From an uncultured Caldimonas sp. (GTDB lineage Bacteria; Pseudomonadota; Gammaproteobacteria; Burkholderiales; Burkholderiaceae), in the NCBI RefSeq assembly GCF_946480305.1, contig NZ_CAMLJQ010000087.1, positions 1 through 7,247 on the forward strand: a stretch of DNA of 7,247 nt. Reading direction: 5' to 3'. Positions within the stretch are counted from its first letter, which is position 1. Each line of letters opens with the position of its first letter. Both the position numbers and the translations under genes were made by a program. This document shows positions 1-4,709 of this stretch, one piece after another. Below the pieces are notes generated by a model. It did not search any database. It was not told the DNA's origin and saw only the letters and a list, made by a program, of their open reading frames with translations.

Positions 1-336
1 ATCGACGCGCCGGCGCGCGGCAAGAAGCCGGCCGCCAAGATCTATGCGCTGGACGAGGGCGAGCTCACCGCCACGCTCGACAAGCTGCGCAAGGAAGGTT
101 GCCGCGAGGGTGCCTGGAGCATCAGCCGCTTCAAGGGCCTGGGCGAAATGAGCGCCGAGCAGCTGTGGGAAACCACGTTGAATCCCGACACGCGCCGGCT
201 GTTGCAGGTGGCGTACGGCGACCTGGATTTCACCGCCACCGAGCAGCAGCTGACCAAGCTGATGGGCAAGGGCGAGGCGGCCTCGCGCCGCGAGCTGATG
301 GAGATCCACGGCGACGCCGTGGAGATCGACATCTGA
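1..336 (+). CDS. parE: DNA topoisomerase IV subunit B, C-terminal part (5' end outside window)
   Basis: This is the last 111 residues of ParE, the ATPase/TOPRIM subunit of topoisomerase IV, which with ParC unlinks replicated chromosomes in the cytoplasm. The reading frame is open from base 1 and ends at TGA 334-336. The diagnostic part is ISRFKGLGEMSAEQLWETT (fragment residues 41-59) followed by NPDTRRLLQV (61-70), the conserved end of the TOPRIM region and the C-terminal segment shared by ParE and GyrB. The ATPase domain and the acidic metal-binding residues of TOPRIM lie upstream of the window. ParE rather than GyrB is chosen because parC follows in the same orientation, and because the short tail ending EIHGDAVEIDI suits beta/gamma ParE. 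The stop overlaps the start of the acetyltransferase gene by one base, so the two are probably translationally coupled. Confidence 0.95.
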   Translation: MDAPARGKKPAAKIYALDEGELTATLDKLRKEGCREGAWSISRFKGLGEMSAEQLWETTLNPDTRRLLQVAYGDLDFTATEQQLTKLMGKGEAASRRELMEIHGDAVEIDI

Positions 337-860
337 TGATCGGCAATGCCCGCATCCGGCTGCGGCCGACCTTGATCGACGATCTCGACTACGTGATCAC
401 GGTCGAGAACGACCCGGTCAACCGGCCCAGCATCACGCCGTGGGAGCGCACGCAGCACGAGGCCGCGGTGCGATTCCCGGACTTCCGCCATTTCATCGTC
501 GAAGCCGGCGACGCGCTGGAGCCGGTCGGCTTCGTGATCCTGGTCGGCTGCCGCAACCACCACAAGTCGATCGAACTGAAGCGCATGGTGATCCAGAGAA
601 AGGGCCAGGGCCTGGGCCGTGCCTGCCTGCGGCTGCTGAAGAAGATCGCCTTCGAGGACCTGCGCGCGCACCGTTTCTGGCTCGACGTGAAGACCCACAA
701 CGTGCACGCCAAGGCGCTCTACGACAAGGAGGGCTTCGTCGAAGAGGGCCGGCTGCGCGAATGCGTGCGCACCGACGACGGCTATGAATCGCTGGTGGTG
801 ATGTCGCTGCTCGAATCCGAATACGCCGCACGCTGCGGCGCGGGCCTCGAAGCGGCCTGA
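336..860 (+). CDS. GNAT-family N-acetyltransferase (RimJ/RimL/SpeG-like)
   Basis: This is a predicted cytoplasmic acetyl-CoA-dependent N-acetyltransferase of 174 residues; the acceptor substrate cannot be read from sequence. The N-terminal strand IRLRPTLIDDLDYV (7-20) is typical of RimJ/RimL-like GNATs. Motif A is visible as ELKRMVIQRKGQGLGRACLR (80-99), whose RKGQGLG loop should bind the acetyl-CoA pyrophosphate. Motif B is HNVHAKALYDKEGFVEEGRL (121-140), with the usual Asn and Tyr before the Gly-Phe turn. I chose ATG 336 because it overlaps the parE stop (TGATG), has GGAG at 321-324, 11 bases upstream, and begins just before the first conserved strand; the open frame extends further upstream only as a shadow of parE. 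No signal peptide or membrane segment is seen. It lies between parE and parC, probably in one operon. A spermidine/diamine or protein N-terminal acceptor is possible but unproven. Confidence 0.9.
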   Translation: MIGNARIRLRPTLIDDLDYVITVENDPVNRPSITPWERTQHEAAVRFPDFRHFIVEAGDALEPVGFVILVGCRNHHKSIELKRMVIQRKGQGLGRACLRLLKKIAFEDLRAHRFWLDVKTHNVHAKALYDKEGFVEEGRLRECVRTDDGYESLVVMSLLESEYAARCGAGLEAA

Positions 861-875
861 GAGGTCGAGACCTCT
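860..875. repeat. Short inverted repeat between the GNAT gene and parC
   Basis: AGAGGTC (860-866) and GACCTCT (869-875) are perfect 7-base inverted arms around a GA centre, starting at the last base of the GNAT stop codon. On RNA a 2-base loop is too tight, so the stem would be about 6 bp with a CGAG loop. It is the only notable structure in the 38-base gap before parC. No T-run follows, so it is unlikely to be an intrinsic terminator. It could be a chance repeat, an operator-like site or a small RNA hairpin. Confidence 0.35.
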
Positions 876-898
876 GACCCAGACTCAATACAGACACG

Positions 899-3220
899 AT
901 GACTCAAGAGACGATCGACCTGTTCGACGGCACCATCGGTGGTGGCGGCGACGACCTCACGCTCGCGCGCTATGCCGAGCGGGCTTACCTCGAATACGCG
1001 CTCTCGGTGGTGAAGGGCCGCGCGTTGCCCGACGTGACCGATGGGCAGAAACCGGTGCAGCGGCGCATCCTGTTCACGATGGAGCGCATGGGCCTCGCCT
1101 TCACCGGAGCGAGCGGCGCCAAGCCGGTGAAGAGCGCGCGCGTGGTCGGCGATGTGCTCGGCAAGTACCACCCGCACGGCGACCAGGCCGCATACGACGC
1201 GCTGGTGCGCATGGCGCAGGACTTCTCGCAGCGCTACCCGCTGATCGACGGTCAGGGCAACTTCGGCTCGCGCGATGGTGACGGCGCCGCGGCGATGCGC
1301 TACACCGAAGCACGCCTGGCGCCGATCGCGCGCTTGCTGCTCGACGAACTCGATGAGGGCACGGTCGACTTCGTGCCCAACTACGACGGCTCCTTCCAGG
1401 AACCGAAGCAGTTGCCGTCGCGCCTGCCCTTCGTGCTGCTCAACGGCGCGAGCGGCATTGCGGTGGGCCTGGCGACCGAGATGCCGAGCCACAACCTGCG
1501 CGAGGTGGCCGCGGCGGCAGTGGCGCTGATCAAGAACGACAAGCTCGGCGACGAAGAGCTGTTCGCGCTGCTGCCGGGGCCGGACTTCCCCGGCGGCGGG
1601 CAGATCATCAGCAGCGCCGCCGACATCCGCGAGGCCTATGCCAGCGGTCGCGGCAGCGTGAAGGTGCGCGCGCGCTGGAAGATCGAGGACCTGGCGCGCG
1701 GCCAGTGGCAACTGGTCGTCAACGAACTGCCTCCGGGCACCAGCGCGCAAAAGGTGCTGGAAGAGATCGAGGAGCTGACCAACCCCAAGGTCAAGGCCGG
1801 CAAGAAGGCGCTGACCGCGGAGCAGCAGCAGCTGAAGGCCACGATGCTGGGCGTGCTCGATGCGGTGCGTGACGAATCGAGCAAGGACGCGCCGGTGCGC
1901 ATCGTCTTCGAGCCGAAAACCAGCCGCATCGACCAGCAGGAACTGGTGCGCACCTTGCTCGCACATACCAGCCTCGAAAGCTCCGCGCCGATCAACCTCA
2001 CGATGGTCGGCGGCGATGGCCGGCCGACGCAGAAGTCGCTGCGCCAGGTGCTGAACGAGTGGATCGCCTTCCGCCTGCAGACGGTGCAGCGCCGCACGCG
2101 CCATCGCCTGAACAAGGTGCTCGACCGCATCCACGTGCTCGAAGGCCGGCAGCTGGTGCTGCTGAACATCGACGAGGTGATCCGCATCATCCGCAACTCG
2201 GACGAGCCCAAGGCCGCGCTGATCGAGCGCTTCAAGCTCAGTGACCGGCAGGCGGAAGACATCCTCGAACTCCGGCTGCGCCAGCTGGCGCGCCTGGAGG
2301 CGATCAAGATCGAACAGGACTTGAAAGAGCTGCGCACCGAACAGGCCAAGCTGGAAGACATCCTCAACAGCCCGGCCACGCTGCGCCGCACGGTGGTCAA
2401 GGAGATCGAGTCCGACGCCAAGCAGTACGGCGACGACCGCCGCACGCTGATCCAGGAAGACAAGCGTGCGGTGGCCGAGGTGAAGGTGGTCGACGAACCG
2501 GTGACCGTGGTGGTGAGCCAGAAGGGCTGGGTGCGTGCGCGCCAGGGCCATGGGCACGAGGCGGCCAGCTTCGCGTTCAAGGCGGGCGACGGGCTGTACG
2601 GCACCTTCGAATGCCGCACGGTCGACACGTTGCTGGTATTCGGCTCCAACGGGCGCGTCTACACCGTGCCGGTGGCGAGCCTGCCGGGCGCCCGGGGCGA
2701 CGGACAACCGGTGACGACGATGATCGAACTGGAATCCGGCTCGCAGCTCGCGCACTACTACGCCGGGCCGGTCGACACGACGCTGCTGCTGTCCAACACG
2801 GCGGGCTACGGCCTGCTCGCGAAGATCGGCGACATGATGTCGCGCCAGAAGGGCGGAAAGGGCTTTTTGACGTTGGACGAAGGTGCCAAGCTGTTGCCGC
2901 CGGCACGCATCGGCGATGCGTCTCGTGTGGCGTGCCTGTCCTACGCCGGTCGCCTGCTCGTCTTCGGGCTCGACGAGTTGAAGCTGCAGTCGAACGGTGG
3001 GCGCGGCCTCACGCTGATGGACGTGGACGCGAAGGACCCGCTCGTGTCGATCGCGGCCTTCAAGGATGCGGTGGTGGTGCAAGGACTCGGCCGCGGCGGC
3101 AAGCCGAAGGAAGAAACCCTGCGCGGCGCGGCCCTGGCGGGCTATGCCGGCAAGCGCGCGCGCAAGGGCAAGCCCACCGACCTGGGCATGAAACCGCCGC
3201 AGCGCGTGCTGCCAGCTTGA
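899..3220 (+). CDS. parC: DNA topoisomerase IV subunit A
   Basis: This 773-residue subunit breaks and rejoins DNA in topoisomerase IV and partners ParE. The winged-helix region carries [15 protein letters not shown] (88-102), and the catalytic tyrosine is Y135 in [10 protein letters not shown], preceded by the conserved R134. The tower and coiled-coil dimer gate span roughly 350-500, including the helical stretch [16 protein letters not shown] (412-427). The C-terminal beta-pinwheel starts near [15 protein letters not shown] (533-547), with a GyrA-box-like RQKGGKG at 649-655. ParC rather than GyrA is supported by the neighbouring parE, a length well short of GyrA, and the ParC-like C-terminal domain. 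A lysine-rich insert near 295-320 relative to E. coli ParC appears typical of beta-proteobacteria. At the E. coli Ser80 and Glu84 positions it has Q96 and D100. ATG 899 is the only plausible start after the in-frame stop at 875-877, although no good ribosome binding site precedes it. Confidence 0.97.
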   Translation: MTQETIDLFDGTIGGGGDDLTLARYAERAYLEYALSVVKGRALPDVTDGQKPVQRRILFTMERMGLAFTGASGAKPVKSARVVGDVLGKYHPHGDQAAYDALVRMAQDFSQRYPLIDGQGNFGSRDGDGAAAMRYTEARLAPIARLLLDELDEGTVDFVPNYDGSFQEPKQLPSRLPFVLLNGASGIAVGLATEMPSHNLREVAAAAVALIKNDKLGDEELFALLPGPDFPGGGQIISSAADIREAYASGRGSVKVRARWKIEDLARGQWQLVVNELPPGTSAQKVLEEIEELTNPKVKAGKKALTAEQQQLKATMLGVLDAVRDESSKDAPVRIVFEPKTSRIDQQELVRTLLAHTSLESSAPINLTMVGGDGRPTQKSLRQVLNEWIAFRLQTVQRRTRHRLNKVLDRIHVLEGRQLVLLNIDEVIRIIRNSDEPKAALIERFKLSDRQAEDILELRLRQLARLEAIKIEQDLKELRTEQAKLEDILNSPATLRRTVVKEIESDAKQYGDDRRTLIQEDKRAVAEVKVVDEPVTVVVSQKGWVRARQGHGHEAASFAFKAGDGLYGTFECRTVDTLLVFGSNGRVYTVPVASLPGARGDGQPVTTMIELESGSQLAHYYAGPVDTTLLLSNTAGYGLLAKIGDMMSRQKGGKGFLTLDEGAKLLPPARIGDASRVACLSYAGRLLVFGLDELKLQSNGGRGLTLMDVDAKDPLVSIAAFKDAVVVQGLGRGGKPKEETLRGAALAGYAGKRARKGKPTDLGMKPPQRVLPA

Positions 3221-3224
3221 AGCT

Positions 3225-3572
3225 TCAGCGGCTGCGCGGTTTGCGCAGTCGCTTCACGTTGGCATTGACGGTGGTGCTGTACGGCAGCATCACCTTGTTG
3301 GCGAGCCGTACCGCGTCGCGCGTCGCTCTCAGTTGCGAACCCGAAAAGGCCTGCCCGCCGGCCCACAGCTTGGGCCACATCGCGGTGTAGATCGTGAGGC
3401 CGGCCTGCCAGGCGGCCATCATCTTTTCCCACACCATCACTTGCGACTCGATGATGGTCGTCACGGGCCAGGGGCCGGGCTGCCCCATCAGCGTGAGACG
3501 GCGGTGGATGACCTCTGGCGCACCCATCGCGATGTCGGCCGAACGGGTCCAGAAGGTGAGCCAGGGAATCAT
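3225..3572 (-). CDS. Small soluble protein, weakly phasin-like (function uncertain)
   Basis: This 115-residue protein has no identified catalytic motif. The N-terminal half looks helical and amphipathic, with the segments DIAMGAPEVIHRRLTLM (13-29) and IIESQVMVWEKMMAAWQ (40-56). This arrangement, helix with VIxxR then a Gly/Pro turn then helix with an ExxxMxxEK-like pattern, resembles short polyhydroxyalkanoate granule-associated phasins of Burkholderiales. That is pattern memory, not an alignment. It is rich in Trp (W4, W8, W35, W48, W55, W66, W70) and Met, and ends in a basic tail, KRLRKPRSR. No signal peptide or clear membrane span is seen. The ATG at 3570-3572 has a good upstream site (GAAAGG on the minus strand, 7 bases away), which supports a real gene. 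It follows dsbB by 100 bases on the same strand and converges on parC with 4 bases between stops. Confidence 0.75.
   Translation of the reverse strand: MIPWLTFWTRSADIAMGAPEVIHRRLTLMGQPGPWPVTTIIESQVMVWEKMMAAWQAGLTIYTAMWPKLWAGGQAFSGSQLRATRDAVRLANKVMLPYSTTVNANVKRLRKPRSR
3227..3253. terminator. Hairpin at the parC / small-gene convergent junction (possible terminator)
   Basis: AGCGGCTGCGC (3227-3237) and GCGCAGTCGCT (3243-3253) form an 11-bp stem around a GGTTT loop, with one G-U wobble on the plus-strand RNA and an A-C mismatch on the minus-strand RNA. It begins 7 bases after the parC stop and covers the last codons of the convergent minus-strand gene. No uridine run follows on either strand, so it is not a classical intrinsic terminator. 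It may stabilise the parC 3' end or assist termination, and the wobble asymmetry suggests parC would benefit more. Confidence 0.4.
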
Positions 3573-3579
3573 GGGGAAG

Positions 3580-3585
3580 CCTTTC
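3580..3585 (-). promoter_or_regulatory. Ribosome binding site of the small phasin-like gene
   Basis: On the minus strand this reads GAAAGG, 7 bases before the ATG at 3572. It is a reasonable match to the anti-Shine-Dalgarno sequence and is the main reason to accept this otherwise unrecognised short frame as a gene starting here. Confidence 0.6.
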
Positions 3586-3630
3586 GTCGGGTGATGTGGC
3601 GAAGCCGCGACCGGCCCGTGGACCGATCGA

Positions 3631-3664
3631 CACCCTGCGGGGTGGTTCCCTGGCGGCGCCAGGG
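3631..3664. terminator. Two tandem hairpins downstream of dsbB
   Basis: In the 100-base gap between dsbB and the next minus-strand gene are two adjacent stem-loops. CACCC/GGGTG (3631-3644) has a 5-bp stem and a four-base TGCG loop. CCCTGGC/GCCAGGG (3648-3664) has a 7-bp stem and a three-base loop. The second lies only 8 bases beyond the dsbB stop in the direction of transcription. Neither is followed by a T-run, so this could be a weak or Rho-assisted end, an RNA-processing or stabilising structure, or simply GC-rich folding. No convincing promoter for the downstream gene is visible here. Confidence 0.4.
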
Positions 3665-3672
3665 GCGGGGCG

Positions 3673-4152
3673 TCAGCTGCGCCGCATCACCAGGGCACAC
3701 GCCGTGCCCAGCACCACGAACAGCATGCCGCTCCAGGCTTCGTAGGGCACGCCGAGCAGCGAAACCGCTGCATCCGCGCACGAGGCCTGGATCGAAAACA
3801 GATACGGGGAAATGCTTTCGAGTTGCAACACACCGACCACCTTGTCGGCAAAGGTCAACGCACAAGAGTCGGACTTCGCGGCGACGAAGTGCTGGTAGAG
3901 CGCTGCGGCGACGCCGCAGCCCGCCAGCGCGACGCCCACCGCTGCCAGCGCACGCTTGGCGGCCACGGACGGGAACACCCATGCCAGGCCTGCCACCACG
4001 CCGATCACGACAAAAATGAATCGCTGCAGGATGCACCAGGGGCAGGGCAGCATGCCGAACTGGTATTGCGAGACGAGCGCTGCGCCGACGGCGGCGAAGC
4101 TCGCGATGCAGACGAAGCCGAGCAGGGTGGGGCGGGACAGGCGCAAGTTCAC
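3673..4152 (-). CDS. dsbB: Disulfide bond formation protein B (quinone-linked oxidase of DsbA)
   Basis: DsbB is an inner-membrane protein that reoxidises periplasmic DsbA and passes the electrons to ubiquinone. Numbering from GTG 4152 (159 residues), the first periplasmic loop has CPWC (C37, C40) followed four residues later by R44, matching the quinone-linked Arg48 of E. coli DsbB. The second cysteine pair is C97 and C125, in SC and ASC contexts. Four hydrophobic spans are seen near 9-28, 43-61, 67-86 and 135-156, and the protein ends in a short MRRS tail. Further cysteines lie in or near membrane spans (C15, C79, C152). GTG 4152 gives a usual length and places the start just before the first span. 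A TTG at 4197 would add 15 residues and overlap ridA by 17 bases; neither start has a strong ribosome binding site. It lies 28 bases after ridA on the same strand; no dsbA is in the window. Confidence 0.92.
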   Translation of the reverse strand: MNLRLSRPTLLGFVCIASFAAVGAALVSQYQFGMLPCPWCILQRFIFVVIGVVAGLAWVFPSVAAKRALAAVGVALAGCGVAAALYQHFVAAKSDSCALTFADKVVGVLQLESISPYLFSIQASCADAAVSLLGVPYEAWSGMLFVVLGTACALVMRRS

Positions 4153-4180
4153 TCCAGGGCGGTAACCGACAACGGCTTGG

Positions 4181-4636
4181 TCACTCGACTTCGGCAATCA
4201 GTTCAATTTCGACGCATGCGCCGAGCGGAATCTGCGCCACGCCGAACGCGCTGCGTGCGTGCGTGCCCTTCTCGCCGAACACCTGGCCGAACAGCTCGGA
4301 GGCCCCGTTGGTGACGAGGTGCTGCTCGGTGTAGTCGGGCGTGCTGTTGACCAGGCTCATCAGCTTCACGATGCGGCGCACCTTGTTCAGGTCGCCCACG
4401 GCGGCGTGCAGCGTGCCCATCAGGTCGACGGCCACGGCCCGCGCGGCGGCCTTGCCTTCTTCGGTGGTGACGTTCTTGCCCAACTGGCCGACCCAGGGCT
4501 TGCCGTCCTTCTTGGCGATGTGGCCGGACAGGAACACCAGGTTGCCGGTGCGCAGGAAGGGCACGTAGGCGGCGGCCGGCGTCGCCACCGGCGGCAGTTC
4601 GATGTTCAGTGCCTTGAGTTGGTCGTAGACGGACAT
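4181..4636 (-). CDS. RidA/YjgF/YER057c family protein (long type), predicted enamine/imine deaminase
   Basis: This is a 151-residue member of the RidA superfamily, whose founder hydrolyses reactive enamine/imine intermediates from PLP enzymes and so protects them from damage. It belongs to the longer subgroup, with N-terminal LKALNIELPPVATPAAAYVP (7-26), then RTGNLVFLSGHIAKKDGK (29-46). The carboxylate-binding arginine appears conserved as R128 in HARSAFGVAQIPL, and E143 in VEIELIAEV matches E. coli RidA Glu120, so an active-site cleft is plausible. The family normally forms trimers in the cytoplasm. The start is ATG 4636 because AAGGAG lies 8 bases upstream on the minus strand; the frame extends upstream to 4675, but those codons have no such site and lack family similarity. 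It is first in a minus-strand run with dsbB and is transcribed divergently from comEC. The exact substrate is unknown, and this subgroup is less studied than archetypal RidA. Confidence 0.92.
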   Translation of the reverse strand: MSVYDQLKALNIELPPVATPAAAYVPFLRTGNLVFLSGHIAKKDGKPWVGQLGKNVTTEEGKAAARAVAVDLMGTLHAAVGDLNKVRRIVKLMSLVNSTPDYTEQHLVTNGASELFGQVFGEKGTHARSAFGVAQIPLGACVEIELIAEVE

Positions 4637-4644
4637 GCAGGTAG

Positions 4645-4650
4645 CTCCTT
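4645..4650 (-). promoter_or_regulatory. Ribosome binding site of the ridA-family gene
   Basis: On the minus strand this is AAGGAG, 8 bases before the ATG at 4636. It is the strongest Shine-Dalgarno match in the window and fixes the start at MSVYDQ rather than at the upstream in-frame codon at 4675. Confidence 0.8.
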
Positions 4651-4698
4651 GTTGCTGATTTCGAGTGAGCGGCAATCCTACACTTCAGCCCAAAGAAC

Positions 4699-4703
4699 AG
4701 GAG
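4699..4703 (+). promoter_or_regulatory. Ribosome binding site deciding the comEC TTG start
   Basis: AGGAG lies 6 bases before TTG 4710. The upstream in-frame GTG at 4665 has no comparable site, and the GTG at 4716 would be 12 bases away. This favours TTG 4710 as the comEC start. Confidence 0.6.
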
Positions 4704-4709
4704 ACGGTT

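Larger units (their letters stand above)
4637..4709. promoter_or_regulatory. Divergent intergenic region between the ridA-family gene and comEC
   Basis: This 73-base spacer separates two divergent starts and should hold promoters for both, overlapping or back to back. It is less GC-rich than its flanks. I could not find a -35/-10 pair with normal spacing on either strand: TTGCTG (4652-4657) and TACACT (4679-4684) on the plus strand are 21 bases apart, too far for a standard sigma-70 promoter. The region is therefore inferred from gene layout only. Confidence 0.4.

Noticed and set aside
42..707. A 221-codon minus-strand frame over parE and the GNAT gene
   Set aside because: Antisense to two genes with recognised motifs and no domain of its own.
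610..760. GNAT gene as a quinolone-acetylating resistance enzyme beside topoisomerase genes
   Set aside because: The only hint is the neighbourhood. The sequence looks like a RimJ/RimL/SpeG-type GNAT, not an AAC(6')-type enzyme, and nothing shows the substrate.
782..3082. A 766-codon open frame on the minus strand across parC
   Set aside because: It lies wholly antisense to a clear parC, is rich in Arg, His, Gln and Ala with no recognisable domain, and is expected from the high GC third positions of parC codons.
3142..3633. A 163-codon minus-strand frame overlapping the small gene and the end of parC
   Set aside because: It runs into the parC coding region and lacks a ribosome binding site, whereas the 3225-3572 frame has a good one and ends just before parC.
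4652..4684. A possible sigma-70 promoter for comEC (TTGCTG and TACACT)
   Set aside because: The spacing of 21 bases is too long and both hexamers are poor matches, so no specific promoter is claimed.
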